In this document: positions 18,715 through 28,010 of the stretch, in pieces
How the letters are laid out: each line of letters starts with the position of its first letter
Numbering within the stretch: position 1 is the first letter of the stretch
NCBI RefSeq assembly: GCF_028877475.1
Contig: NZ_CP113527.1
Span: 3,279,501-3,343,500, forward strand
Direction: 5' to 3'
DNA length: 64,000 nucleotides
Source: Lysinibacillus irui
GTDB lineage: Bacteria; Bacillota; Bacilli; Bacillales_A; Planococcaceae
Translations under genes and position numbers: made by a program
Notes under the pieces: model-generated
Told to the model about the DNA's origin: nothing
Databases searched by the model: none
What the model saw: only the letters and a program-made list of their open reading frames with translations

Positions 18715-20442
18715 TTAGTCTTCCATTGTCGATAAGTCACCAGTTGGCAAATTTAACTCCCACGCTTTTAACACACGACGCATAATTTTCCCACTACGTG
18801 TTTTAGGCAATTTATCCTTAAATTCGATTTCTCGTGGGGCTGCATGAGTCGACAAACCTTTCTTCACAAATTCACGAATATCTTCAATCATTGCAGTAGA
18901 AGGCTCTACTCCTTCTCGTAAGGATACAAAGGCCTTAATGATTTCTCCACGTACTGGATCAGGTTTCCCGATCACACCTGCTTCGATGATATCTGGATGC
19001 TCAAGTAGTTTGCTTTCTACTTCAAATGGCCCAACACGCTCTCCAGCAGTCATGATAACATCATCCACTCGACCTTGGAACCAGAAGTAACCATCATCAT
19101 CCATAAATGCAGAATCTCCAGATACATACCATTCTCCTTTTAAGAAATAAGATTCATAGCGTTCTGGATTACCCCAAATTTGGCGCATCATGGCTGGCCA
19201 TCCCCGTCGAATAGCTAGATTTCCCATTGTAAAAGGTGGTACTTCATTGCCAGCGTCATCGACAATCGTTGCATGAATACCAGGAAGAGGTTTTCCCATT
19301 GAACCTGGCTTAATATCCATCGAAGGATAGTTGCAAATCATATGAGCTCCTGTCTCTGTCATCCACCATGTGTCATGTATACGATGTCCTAATTCCTCCA
19401 TTCCCCAACGAATAACTTCGGGATTCAATGGTTCCCCAACTGATAATACATGGCGTAAAGAAGTAAGATCATACCTTTCAAGCAAGCCACTACCTGCACC
19501 CATCAGCATACGAAATGCAGTTGGTGCACTATACCATACTGTTACACTATAATCCTCAATGGCTTGATACCATGCCTGTGGAGAAAATCTTCCACCTACA
19601 ATTAGCATCGTGACACCGTTTAACCAAGGACCAAAAATACCATAGGCTGTCCCTGTCACCCATCCAGGATCAGCTGTACACCAATAAATATCATCTTCAC
19701 GTAAATCTAGTACCCATTGTGTTGATTGAAATTGTTGAATCATAGCATTATGGACATGCAATACACCCTTTGGTGCGCCAGTTGAGCCAGAGGTATAGTG
19801 AAGAATCATCCCATCTTCTCTGTCAACCCATACGATATCAAAAATGGCCGAAGCTTCTTTTAAATGTTTATTAAAGTCAAGAATTTGAGCTGATTCCTCT
19901 ATTTCCTCACCGACTAAAAAGACATGCTCCAATTTAGGTAATTTGTCTAAAGGTACACGTTCAAGTAATGCTGGTGTAGTGACTAATACTTTCGCCTCAC
20001 TATCTGCTAGCCGATCATATACAGCACCTTCCATAAAAGCTTCAAACAAAGGGCCTACAATAACACCCATTTTCAGCGCACCTAATATTGAAAAGTAAAG
20101 CTCAGGTGAACGTGGCATAAAAATAAATAAGCGATCACCTTTTTGCAAATTAGTAGCTGTTTTAAAAACATTTGCTGCCTTGTTTGTTAACCTTTTCATT
20201 TCATTAAAAGAATATGCTTCTTTTCGTTTACCATCATTAAAATAAAGCGCTACCTTATTTTTACGATGTGTTTCTGTATGGCGATCTATAGCCTCATACG
20301 CCATATTTACTAATCCTGTTTCGAACCAGTTAAATGCTTTTTCGGTGTTAGCCCAGTTGTGTGATTTTGCCACTTCCTCATAATTCATTAAATAATGCTG
20401 ACCAGGTAAAGCCCTTAACTTCTCCTTCATTTTCATCCCCAT
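18715..20442 (-). CDS. acsA: Acetyl-CoA synthetase (AMP-forming)
   Basis: Activates acetate to acetyl-CoA through acetyl-AMP. It has 575 residues of the ANL superfamily. The P-loop-like ILHYTSGSTGAPKGVLHVHN lies at about 215-234, TWWMTETGAHM in the adenylate motif and YFWFQGRVDDVIMTAGERVG at the hinge. The catalytic lysine, Lys552, sits in LPKTRSGKIMRR, the site that AcuA acetylates in B. subtilis. The ATG at 20442 follows AAAGGGG with 8-nt spacing. It is divergent from acuABC, whose products acetylate and deacetylate this enzyme. The intergenic region holds two copies of a TGTTAWATAACA palindrome. Confidence 0.95.
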   Translation of the reverse strand: MGMKMKEKLRALPGQHYLMNYEEVAKSHNWANTEKAFNWFETGLVNMAYEAIDRHTETHRKNKVALYFNDGKRKEAYSFNEMKRLTNKAANVFKTATNLQKGDRLFIFMPRSPELYFSILGALKMGVIVGPLFEAFMEGAVYDRLADSEAKVLVTTPALLERVPLDKLPKLEHVFLVGEEIEESAQILDFNKHLKEASAIFDIVWVDREDGMILHYTSGSTGAPKGVLHVHNAMIQQFQSTQWVLDLREDDIYWCTADPGWVTGTAYGIFGPWLNGVTMLIVGGRFSPQAWYQAIEDYSVTVWYSAPTAFRMLMGAGSGLLERYDLTSLRHVLSVGEPLNPEVIRWGMEELGHRIHDTWWMTETGAHMICNYPSMDIKPGSMGKPLPGIHATIVDDAGNEVPPFTMGNLAIRRGWPAMMRQIWGNPERYESYFLKGEWYVSGDSAFMDDDGYFWFQGRVDDVIMTAGERVGPFEVESKLLEHPDIIEAGVIGKPDPVRGEIIKAFVSLREGVEPSTAMIEDIREFVKKGLSTHAAPREIEFKDKLPKTRSGKIMRRVLKAWELNLPTGDLSTMED

Positions 20443-20545
20443 GAAAACTACCCCTTTCTTTGCTTTTGCTTTTGACTATATTTCCAACAATCCCCCTGTT
20501 GAAATATAAAAAATTATAACAAAAGCAAAATGAATATGCAGCTAT

Positions 20546-20557
20546 TGTTATATAACA
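20546..20557. promoter_or_regulatory. Palindrome TGTTATATAACA, copy 1 (acsA-acuA intergenic)
   Basis: A perfect 12-bp palindrome, in the context attGTTATATAACAga. It lies upstream of the best acsA -10 element (TATAAT in an extended TGTTATAAT context). The binding factor is unknown; the same 12-mer recurs at 56818. Confidence 0.45.
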
Positions 20558-20603
20558 GATTAACGTCATAATAATGATAAAATCCCTAATCACACTACTT
20601 TTA

Positions 20604-20619
20604 TCTGTTAAATAACAGA
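20604..20619. promoter_or_regulatory. Palindrome TCTGTTA-AA-TAACAGA, copy 2 (acsA-acuA intergenic)
   Basis: An inverted repeat of TCTGTTA around two A residues, with core TGTTAAATAACA. It lies 60 bp from copy 1 between the divergent acsA and acuA genes. Confidence 0.45.
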
Positions 20620-20729
20620 AGCAATATAATTCTATTTTACACGAATTTCAATAGATTGTCTTAATATTTTCACTTTTCCAAAAATACAGGTATATTTTGC
20701 AAAAATAAGCGTTTTTCCGCAAGAAATCA

Positions 20730-20735
20730 GCTATA
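20730..20735 (+). promoter_or_regulatory. Candidate -10 element of acuABC
   Basis: TATAAT 30 bp before the acuA ATG. It leaves room for only a short leader and rules out the ATG at 20736 as a start. The -35 region is poor. Confidence 0.45.
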
Positions 20736-20765
20736 ATGGAATTATTAAACTCAGGTGGTGTAATT

Positions 20766-21398
20766 ATGGAACATAAAAAAACTTTTTTTTCTGTCACAAA
20801 GGAAACAAAGCATGGTACGGTGTATGTGGAAGGACCTGTACCTCCAGAAAAATTAGCTACATATTCATTCCATGAAGGCTTGGTTGCCTTCAGACCTCCA
20901 AAACAGCAGCAACAAGCCATTATAGAGATTGCAGGACTTCCAGAGGGCCGAATTATTATTATTCGAAACGAAGATATTATCGTAGGCTATGTTACCTATC
21001 TTTATCCTGATCCACTTGAACGATGGGCAGAAGATCGAATTGAAGACATGATTGAATTAGGCGCCATTGAAGTCATTCCAGACTATCGGGGTACTGGTGC
21101 AGGGAAGGCTTTGCTAGCCGTTTCATTTATGGGAGATGAAATGGAAGACTATCTTGTGATTACTACCGAGTATTATTGGCATTGGGACTTAAAAGGAACT
21201 GGTTTAAATGTTTGGGACTACCGCAAAATGATGGAGAAAATGATGAGCTCTGTCGGCTTCGAATATTTTGCCACGGATGATCCCGAAATTACATCACATC
21301 CAGCCAATTGCCTTATGGCACGTGAAGGGAAACGAGTGCCTCCTGAGACAATGGAAAGATTTGATAGGCTTCGTTTTAAAAATCGTTTCATGTATTAA
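20766..21398 (+). CDS. acuA: AcuA, acetyl-CoA synthetase lysine acetyltransferase
   Basis: GNAT-family protein acetyltransferase that inactivates AcsA by acetylating its catalytic lysine. It has 210 residues. The acetyl-CoA binding loop is YRGTGAGKALL (around 115), preceded by GAIEVIPDY; the N-terminal region FRPPKQQQQAI is typical of AcuA. The ATG at 20766 follows AGGTGGTG; an in-frame ATG at 20736 overlaps the presumed -10 box and lacks a ribosome site. First gene of acuABC, divergent from its target acsA, the arrangement found in B. subtilis. Confidence 0.93.
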   Translation: MEHKKTFFSVTKETKHGTVYVEGPVPPEKLATYSFHEGLVAFRPPKQQQQAIIEIAGLPEGRIIIIRNEDIIVGYVTYLYPDPLERWAEDRIEDMIELGAIEVIPDYRGTGAGKALLAVSFMGDEMEDYLVITTEYYWHWDLKGTGLNVWDYRKMMEKMMSSVGFEYFATDDPEITSHPANCLMAREGKRVPPETMERFDRLRFKNRFMY

Positions 21399-21422
21399 AA
21401 CCAACACAAAGGGGATGCGTAT

Positions 21423-22070
21423 ATGATCGTAGAAGAGATTATGAATGATGAGCCTTACACATTAGCTCCTACCAATACTGTACAAGAAGCATTAAAGCTA
21501 ATGCGTGAAAAAAAAGTTCGTCATTTACCAGTTGTAGATGAGGAACGTCACGTATTAGGTGTGATTACGGAACGAGATATTAAAGAAGTCTTGCCATCAT
21601 CTTTACAGGATGAGCCTAACTCTCCTGTTTTTAAGGCAAAAGTAGAGGACATTATGGTGAAGGACCCACTTATTGGTCATCCACTAGATTTTGTCGAAGA
21701 GGTTGCCCTTACATTTTATGAATCCAAAATAGGTTGTTTACCTATTGTTACTGGGGGAAAATTAGTAGGGATTGTGACGACAACCGATTTACTCTATACA
21801 TATATAGAGCTAACTGGTGCTACGGAGCCCGGCTCAAAAATTGAGATTCGGGTATCCGATACACCAGGGGTTTTATTTGAAATTACAAAGATATTTCATC
21901 GACACCATGCCAATGTCCAAAGCGTCTTAGTTTATCCTGACTCTGAAAATACACAAAATAAAATTTTAAGTGTCCGAGTAAAAACACTGAATCCTTTAGC
22001 TATGATTGAAGAACTTCGTAAAGAAGGCTTTGATGTACTTTGGCCTAATTTACCAGGTGTTTCATTATAA
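21423..22070 (+). CDS. acuB: AcuB, CBS-pair and ACT domain protein
   Basis: A regulatory protein of the acetoin/acetate utilisation locus, 215 residues. Two CBS domains span about 1-60 (VEEIMNDEPYTLAPTNTVQE, GVITERDI) and 70-125 (VEDIMVKDPL, GIVTTTDLLY). An ACT-like domain follows (about 139-210, EIRVSDTPGVLFEITKIFHR). CBS pairs usually bind adenine nucleotides, so sensing of energy charge is plausible, but the biochemical role is not settled. The start follows AAAGGGG. Its stop overlaps the acuC start by one base (TAATG). Confidence 0.9.
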   Translation: MIVEEIMNDEPYTLAPTNTVQEALKLMREKKVRHLPVVDEERHVLGVITERDIKEVLPSSLQDEPNSPVFKAKVEDIMVKDPLIGHPLDFVEEVALTFYESKIGCLPIVTGGKLVGIVTTTDLLYTYIELTGATEPGSKIEIRVSDTPGVLFEITKIFHRHHANVQSVLVYPDSENTQNKILSVRVKTLNPLAMIEELRKEGFDVLWPNLPGVSL

Positions 22071-23230
22071 TGAAAAAGGCTGTATTCGTTTACTCGCCAG
22101 AACAACTCGGATATAAATTTTCAGATACCCACCCTTTTAATCATAAACGTTTGACGCTAACAATGGATTTATTAAAAAATATACATGCTCTCGATGATCT
22201 AGATATTGTACCTGCTCGTGTTGCAACAGATGAAGAGTTATTGCTAGCACATGATCCAAAATATATAGACATTGTAAAAAAAGCAGGACATGGTGAATTA
22301 TCGGAAGCTCAATGTGAAAGCTATGGTATCGGCACGGAAGATACACCCATTTTTGAAAATATGCATGAAGCCAGTGCGCAGCTCGTTGGTGGAACGTTAA
22401 CAGCAGTTGATTATGTAATGGAAGGGAAAGCTGGCCATGCCCTCAACCTTGGTGGAGGTTTACATCATGGCTTTCGTGGTCGAGCTTCCGGATTTTGTAT
22501 TTACAACGATAGCACGGTAGCAATTCGCTATTTGCAGGAAAAGTATAATGCACGTGTACTTTATGTAGACACAGATGCTCATCATGGAGATGGTGTTCAA
22601 TGGAGTTTTTATGAGGATCCCAATGTTTGTACTTTGTCTATTCACGAAACGGGTCGATACCTTTTCCCTGGAACAGGAAACATCACCGAGCGTGGCAATG
22701 GTCAGGGTTACGGGACCTCGTTTAATTTTCCCATGGATGCTTTTACAGAGGATGAAAGTTTCTTAGATATATATGAACAATCGATGCGAGAGATCTTTGA
22801 ATTTTTTAAGCCTGATGTTGTCTTAACCCAAAATGGTGCTGATGCCCATTACTTTGATCCCTTAACCCATTTACATGGAACGATGAATATTTATCGTGAA
22901 ATCCCAAAGCTTGCTCATCAATTAGCACATGAATATTGTGATGGAAAATGGATTGCTGTTGGTGGCGGTGGCTATGATATTTGGAGAGTAGTACCTCGAG
23001 CTTGGTCGATGCTATGGTTGGAAATGACTGACCAAAAATGTCCAACGGGGCCGCTCCCACAAGCATGGCTTGATCGCTGGCAGCCTGAAGCACCCGTACC
23101 TTTTATTCCAACGTGGGAGGACCCAATTCCTTTATATGAGCCCATCCCTCGAAAAGCTGAAATAGAAGAAAAGAATGCTCAAATGTTAGCCAAGGCGCTA
23201 CATATTATTCGAAATGAAAAACGAGATTAA
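22070..23230 (+). CDS. acuC: AcuC, class I/II histone-deacetylase-like protein deacetylase
   Basis: Zn-dependent deacetylase that reverses AcuA acetylation of AcsA and so reactivates acetate assimilation. It has 386 residues. The HDAC core is complete: LNLGGGLHHGFRGRASGFC with the His-His pair, VLYVDTDAHHGDGVQ with the Asp-x-His zinc ligands, SIHETGRYLFPG, and IAVGGGGYD near the end. Translation is coupled to acuB through the TAATG overlap. The transcript ends at the hairpin at 23237. Confidence 0.93.
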   Translation: MKKAVFVYSPEQLGYKFSDTHPFNHKRLTLTMDLLKNIHALDDLDIVPARVATDEELLLAHDPKYIDIVKKAGHGELSEAQCESYGIGTEDTPIFENMHEASAQLVGGTLTAVDYVMEGKAGHALNLGGGLHHGFRGRASGFCIYNDSTVAIRYLQEKYNARVLYVDTDAHHGDGVQWSFYEDPNVCTLSIHETGRYLFPGTGNITERGNGQGYGTSFNFPMDAFTEDESFLDIYEQSMREIFEFFKPDVVLTQNGADAHYFDPLTHLHGTMNIYREIPKLAHQLAHEYCDGKWIAVGGGGYDIWRVVPRAWSMLWLEMTDQKCPTGPLPQAWLDRWQPEAPVPFIPTWEDPIPLYEPIPRKAEIEEKNAQMLAKALHIIRNEKRD

Positions 23231-23236
23231 CATTAT

Positions 23237-23266
23237 TGCCTCACGATAAGCGTGAGGCTTTTTTAT
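23237..23266 (+). terminator. acuABC terminator
   Basis: GCCTCACG pairs with CGTGAGGC across ATAAG, followed by TTTTTT. Confidence 0.9.
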
Positions 23267-23326
23267 CTTAGTTCATTAGTTTTGTTTAATGCGTAGTTTC
23301 GACATTTTCATTGTTCTTTCTATCAT

Positions 23327-23361
23327 AAAAAAACACGCAAACCTTGTAGGATTTACGTGTT
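23327..23361 (-). terminator. ccpA terminator
   Basis: On the minus strand AACACGTAAA pairs with TTTGCGTGTT with one mismatch, then TTTTTTT follows, just after the ccpA stop. Confidence 0.85.
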
Positions 23362-23367
23362 CTCATT

Positions 23368-24372
23368 CTATTTGCTTTTGACAGATTGACGATGCTCAAT
23401 ACGATGCGGTAAAATGACTGCCTCATCCTCGACAGTCTCCTTGCTCATCAATTTAGTAAGCAAACGCATGGCAACAGCTCCAATATCGTAAAGTGGCAGC
23501 GCGACACTTGTTAACTGTGGACGAACCATTCGAGCTAGTTTCGAGTTCTCAAAACTAATCACTTCTATATCTTCTGGAACAATTTTACCAGCATCTTGCG
23601 CGCCATGAATTAAGCCGATTGCTAGCTCATCACTGCCTGCAAAATAAGCAGTTGGCGGATGTTCGAGTCCAGATAGGATGTCCCAAGCTTCTAAGCCCAT
23701 GTCATAACTAGACTCTTCTGCGGCAATTAATGCCTCATCTATTGGTAAGCCAGCATCCTCTAATGCTTTCTTATAAGCTGCTAGCTTGAATTTTCCGTTA
23801 ATTGTATAAGAGAGTGGTCCTGTCACGAAACCAATACGTGTATGTCCATTTTGAATAAGTAGAGAAATCGCTTCATATGCAGCTTGGAAGTAGTCAATAT
23901 TCACCGTTGCGATTGTTTGTGATTCATCCACTGACCCTGCTAAAACAATTGGTACTGGAGAATGATCCATCGTTTGTTGCATTTTCTCTGTGACCTCATC
24001 ACTCATCATCACAATACCATCTACCTGTTTCCCAAGCATAGTATCCAGAAGCTGTAGCTCTTTATCTTCATGTTGATCCGAGTTGGCTAAAATAATATTA
24101 TATCGATACATCGTGGCAATATCCTCTACACCACGAGCCAGCTCGGCGTAAACATTGTTTGCAATATCTGGGATAATCACGCCAACTGTTGTTGTTTTCT
24201 TACTTGCTAGTCCTCGTGCTACTGCATTCGGACGGTATTCTAATCGTTCAATTACTTCTAATACTTTTTTTCGTGTTGCCGGTTTTACGTTTTGATTGCC
24301 ATTGACTACACGAGAGACCGTTGCCATAGAAACATTTGCTTCTCTTGCAACATCATAAATTGTAACAGTCAT
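23368..24372 (-). CDS. ccpA: Catabolite control protein A
   Basis: LacI-family master regulator of carbon catabolite repression; binds cre sites with HPr-Ser46-P as corepressor. It has 334 residues. The N-terminal helix-turn-helix [20 protein letters not shown] is followed by the hinge helix [12 protein letters not shown] and a periplasmic-binding-type core. A CcpA start of exactly this form ([15 protein letters not shown]) is well known. The ATG at 24372 follows GGGAGG. It stands next to acsA/acuABC and aroA, as in B. subtilis. It was not possible to pick a convincing cre site in the acs-acu region. Confidence 0.95.
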   Translation of the reverse strand: MTVTIYDVAREANVSMATVSRVVNGNQNVKPATRKKVLEVIERLEYRPNAVARGLASKKTTTVGVIIPDIANNVYAELARGVEDIATMYRYNIILANSDQHEDKELQLLDTMLGKQVDGIVMMSDEVTEKMQQTMDHSPVPIVLAGSVDESQTIATVNIDYFQAAYEAISLLIQNGHTRIGFVTGPLSYTINGKFKLAAYKKALEDAGLPIDEALIAAEESSYDMGLEAWDILSGLEHPPTAYFAGSDELAIGLIHGAQDAGKIVPEDIEVISFENSKLARMVRPQLTSVALPLYDIGAVAMRLLTKLMSKETVEDEAVILPHRIEHRQSVKSK

Positions 24373-24500
24373 CGTACGTGCCTCCCTTTTTCCTATTATA
24401 GCCTTATCATACGATAATTTTCATATTATTTTCAAGAAGAACTACGTAAAAACCAAGTACTAATAGTCCTATTCTAGACATTAATTTGTCACGATATAAC

Positions 24501-24532
24501 AAACACCGCCTGCTAAAATAAGCAAGCGGTGT
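24501..24532 (-). terminator. Probable terminator after aroA
   Basis: AACACCGC and TGCT pair with AGCA and GCGGTGTT around a short loop, just beyond the aroA stop. The T-run is weak (TGTTATAT), so efficiency is doubtful. Confidence 0.55.
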
Positions 24533-24545
24533 TCACCGTTAACAA

Positions 24546-25631
24546 TTAAGCATGGATTTCATGATTTTTCATGAATTTTTGAAGTGTTTCATAGAATGCG
24601 TCAAATGTTGGAATGTCCATTTGTTGCTGTGAATCAGACAATGCAACAGATGGATCTGGATGCACTTCTGCCATAACACCATCAGCGCCAATCGCGATAG
24701 CTGCTTTTGCACATGGTAATAATAAATCACGACGACCTGTTGAGTGTGTAACATCTACGAATACTGGTAAATGCGTTTCTTGTTTTAAGATTGGCACGGC
24801 TGAAATATCTAGTGTATTACGCGTTGCTTTTTCATAAGTACGAATACCACGTTCACAAAGAATAATGTTTTCATTTCCTTTTGACATGATGTACTCCGCT
24901 GCATGTATAAATTCATCAATTGTGGCAGCTAAGCCTCGTTTTAATAGGACAGGCTTATTTGTCGCCCCTGCTGCTTTTAATAATTCAAAGTTTTGCATAT
25001 TACGTGCACCGATTTGGATAACATCGATATAATCTAGTGCTTCCTCTAAATGACCTGGTGTTACTATTTCTGTAATAACACCTAAACCAAATTCCTCAGA
25101 TACACGTTTTAAAATTTTAAGTCCTTCTAATCCAAGTCCTTGGAAGTCATATGGAGAAGTACGTGGTTTATAAGCACCACCACGAATTAACTTTTCTCCT
25201 TTTGCTTTAATAGAAGCTGCAACAGCTGCTACTTGCTCATATGACTCAACTGCACAAGGACCAAATACGAAAGATGGTTTCCCTTGTCCAATTAATTCAC
25301 CATTGATATTAATAACTGTATCTTCTGATTTCTTTTTACGAGATACAAGTAGCTCTTTCTTCTTATCAGCTTCTAATTGTTTTAAAGCTGTTTTAAAGAT
25401 TTGCTTAAATATATAGTCAACCGTCATTTGGTTTAACGGACCTTGATTGTGTTCTTTAATAAGATCAAGCATGTGTCTTTCACGTAATGGATCATAGCGA
25501 TTCACACCTTGCTTTTCTTTAATTTTACCGATTTCATCAACTACAGCTGCACGTTCGTTAATTAGACGAAGAATTTCTAAGTTTAATCCGTCAATTTGAC
25601 TTCGTAAGCTTTCTAAATCTTTTTGGCTCAT
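24546..25631 (-). CDS. aroA: Bifunctional chorismate mutase/DAHP synthase
   Basis: First enzyme of the shikimate pathway, fused to an N-terminal chorismate mutase domain that gives feedback control by prephenate in Bacillus. It has 361 residues. The AroQ-type mutase occupies about 1-85 ([31 protein letters not shown]). The DAHP synthase follows from about 108 ([56 protein letters not shown]). The ATG is behind AGGAGCAAGAAAGC. The gene is also called aroG or pheA in annotations; aroA is the B. subtilis name. It is adjacent to ccpA, as in B. subtilis. Confidence 0.95.
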   Translation of the reverse strand: MSQKDLESLRSQIDGLNLEILRLINERAAVVDEIGKIKEKQGVNRYDPLRERHMLDLIKEHNQGPLNQMTVDYIFKQIFKTALKQLEADKKKELLVSRKKKSEDTVININGELIGQGKPSFVFGPCAVESYEQVAAVAASIKAKGEKLIRGGAYKPRTSPYDFQGLGLEGLKILKRVSEEFGLGVITEIVTPGHLEEALDYIDVIQIGARNMQNFELLKAAGATNKPVLLKRGLAATIDEFIHAAEYIMSKGNENIILCERGIRTYEKATRNTLDISAVPILKQETHLPVFVDVTHSTGRRDLLLPCAKAAIAIGADGVMAEVHPDPSVALSDSQQQMDIPTFDAFYETLQKFMKNHEIHA

Positions 25632-25743
25632 GCTTTCTTGCTCCTCTCCTCATGACAGACACTTCCAGAACTCTGAAATGTATGTTACATTTTTAGATAA
25701 TAGCATTATTATAATCAATGTTGTTCAGAATGTCACGCATTTT

Positions 25744-25771
25744 TAATTTAGCGCTTCAACTCGCTAAATTA
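25744..25771 (+). terminator. Terminator-like hairpin in the 5' leader of the FtsA-like gene
   Basis: A perfect 10-bp stem, TAATTTAGCG with its complement, an 8-nt loop and then TTTTT. It lies after a TATAAT (25710-25715) and before the TTG start, so on the plus strand it could act as an attenuator. The stem is AT-rich. Confidence 0.5.
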
Positions 25772-25805
25772 TTTTTCAAGTATGACGCGAAAGGAAGCGA
25801 TTACA

Positions 25806-27959
25806 TTGAGTTCTAAATTATTTGCACTTGATATTGGTACACGCTCAGTGGTCGGGATCATCCTACAAGAAGAAAATGACCATTTTCATGTGGAAGATAT
25901 TTTAGTGAAAGAGCATAAAGAACGTGCCATGGTAGATGGTCAAATACATAATGTCATGTATGTGGCAGATTTAATTAATGAAATAAAAAGCGAACTTCAA
26001 GAGAAACACGGTCCACTCACAAAGGTAAGTGTTGCTGCAGCAGGTCGATCTTTAAAAACTGAGCAAGCTAGCGTGACCATCAATATACGTAATCGGCCTA
26101 TTTTTACTGAAGAAGATATTAGTCGCCTAGAACTTCAGGCTGTCCAACAAGCGCAGCAACAACTTTTGCAACAGAAAGAGGATACAAAAATTAGCCACTA
26201 TTATTGTGTAGGCTATTCTGTTCTTTATTATCGTTTGGATGGCGAGGAAATAGGAAGCCTACTTGATCAACAAGGTGATGAGGCGCAAATTGAAGTGATT
26301 GCCACTTTCTTACCTCGGGTTGTAGTGGAGTCACTTATTGCAGCTCTTAAACGGGCTAATTTAGAGATGGAAGCATTAACACTAGAACCTATTGCTGCCA
26401 TTAATGTGCTCATACCGCCAACGATGAGACGCTTAAACGTAGCACTTGTTGATATAGGGGCTGGAACATCTGATATAGCAATTACAGATAAAAGTACAGT
26501 TGTCGCCTATGGTATGGTCCCAACAGCTGGCGATGAAATAACAGAAGCTTTAAGCGACCATTACTTACTAGACTTTCCTATTGCCGAACAGGCTAAACGC
26601 CAGCTCCAAACAGCGGACGAGATATTGATTCAAGATATTCTAGGCTTTGATCAATCTTATCCAAAGGAAGAGGTATTATTAGCTATTGAACCAGCAGTGA
26701 AGCAGCTAGCTAAGTCCATCGGCGAAGAAATTTTACGCCTTAATAACCGTGTTGCTCCAAAAGCTGTAATGTTAGTTGGTGGTGGTAGCTTAACACCGAA
26801 CCTAACAACTGAACTTGGCCATGTACTTGACCTACCAGCAAATCGAATAGCTGTTCGAGGTATTGATGCCATCCAAAACCTATCTAAGGAAGAACATATT
26901 AAAGCCTCACCAGAGTTAGTTACACCAATAGGGATTGCAATTGCTGCTAAAAAAATGCCTATTCAATACATGAGCCTAACCGTCAATAATCAAGTAGTTC
27001 GTCTTTTTGAATTAAAGGAAATGACTGTGGCAGATGCTTTTTTAGCAGCGAATATTCGTGCAAAACAATTGTACGGAAAGCCAGGTCATGGGTTATCTGT
27101 TAGCGTCAATGGACAGGACATTTTCATTCCAGGTGGTCATGGTCAACCAGCAGAAATACTTGTGAACGGACAACAGGCATCTACAAAAACATTGATTAAA
27201 ACAGGCGATGCCATTCAACTAATCGAAGGGAAAGATGGGCTTCCAGCTACTGCAACAGTGAGGGAGCTTATTGATGATGCAGCGATAAAGACAATTACTA
27301 TCCAAAATACTAAGTATGTGATTGAGCCCAAAATGACCCTCAATAATTCACCTGCATCACTTGATACTCAATTAAACGATCGTGATATAGTGTCTTTTGA
27401 CATAGCTGAGACAATTGAAGATGTATTTAAAATCACAAATAATCAAGACTTTTTAAAGCAATTTGAATCCTACACAATTCAAGTTAACGGTCAGCCTTTA
27501 TATTTACCGGAATTCTCCTCACAGCTTATGATTAATGGCAAATTAGCTAAATTGAGCTATGCTGTTCAAGATGGTGATATAATAAGCTTTCAACAACCAG
27601 CTTTACCAACTGTTCAACGTATAGCAGACCAAATGAATCTTTTGCTAGAGGATAAAATTATTATTCATTTCCAACAGGAAGTGTTAGAGCTTACTAAAAC
27701 AGTACATGAAGCACTAGTCAATCAAAATGTCGTATCGCCACTGTCTACCGTGCCGAATGGAGCTACTATTGTTTTTAAAGAAAAGGATCGTAGTCATTGG
27801 ATTTATCAAGATGTCTTCCGCTTCTCCAATTGGCAGCTACCAAATACCTTTAAGGGAAATTTCACGATTTTACGAAATGGTCAACCAGCGAGCTTTGATA
27901 CAGAAATATTCGGTGGCGATCAATTAGAAATTTTATTAGAAGCCTCACCCATCACATAA
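25806..27959 (+). CDS. FtsA/PilM-like actin-fold protein with C-terminal repeats
   Basis: About 717 residues. The first 390 or so form an FtsA-like actin-fold ATPase: LFALDIGTRSVVGI (phosphate 1), ALVDIGAGTSDIAI (phosphate 2) and AVMLVGGGSLTPNL (adenosine motif). An FtsA-style 1C segment precedes the second phosphate loop. The C-terminal 300 residues carry four weak repeats of the form VNGQ...LP...INGK...L...DGD.I. I take the TTG at 25806 as start, because the only Shine-Dalgarno (AAAGGAAG) sits 8 nt before it, inside the longer frame that would begin with ATG at 25782. FtsA's C-terminal amphipathic membrane helix is not evident. This is not the dcw-cluster ftsA; a role in envelope or division is inferred from fold only. 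Confidence 0.75.
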   Translation: MSSKLFALDIGTRSVVGIILQEENDHFHVEDILVKEHKERAMVDGQIHNVMYVADLINEIKSELQEKHGPLTKVSVAAAGRSLKTEQASVTINIRNRPIFTEEDISRLELQAVQQAQQQLLQQKEDTKISHYYCVGYSVLYYRLDGEEIGSLLDQQGDEAQIEVIATFLPRVVVESLIAALKRANLEMEALTLEPIAAINVLIPPTMRRLNVALVDIGAGTSDIAITDKSTVVAYGMVPTAGDEITEALSDHYLLDFPIAEQAKRQLQTADEILIQDILGFDQSYPKEEVLLAIEPAVKQLAKSIGEEILRLNNRVAPKAVMLVGGGSLTPNLTTELGHVLDLPANRIAVRGIDAIQNLSKEEHIKASPELVTPIGIAIAAKKMPIQYMSLTVNNQVVRLFELKEMTVADAFLAANIRAKQLYGKPGHGLSVSVNGQDIFIPGGHGQPAEILVNGQQASTKTLIKTGDAIQLIEGKDGLPATATVRELIDDAAIKTITIQNTKYVIEPKMTLNNSPASLDTQLNDRDIVSFDIAETIEDVFKITNNQDFLKQFESYTIQVNGQPLYLPEFSSQLMINGKLAKLSYAVQDGDIISFQQPALPTVQRIADQMNLLLEDKIIIHFQQEVLELTKTVHEALVNQNVVSPLSTVPNGATIVFKEKDRSHWIYQDVFRFSNWQLPNTFKGNFTILRNGQPASFDTEIFGGDQLEILLEASPIT

Positions 27960-27965
27960 AAAAGT

Positions 27966-28001
27966 GATACGTTACACTATTATATGTAACGTATCCCTTT
28001 T
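27966..28001. terminator. Terminator between the FtsA-like gene and ytxH
   Basis: GATACGTTACA pairs perfectly with TGTAACGTATC, followed by CCCTTTT. It separates convergent genes. Confidence 0.8.
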
Positions 28002-28010
28002 AACTATGCA

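Noticed and set aside
20700-20730. Possible cre site (AAATAAGCGTTTTT) before acuA
   Set aside because: The central AAGCG matches, but both flanks of the cre consensus fail. CcpA control is likely from other species but not shown here.
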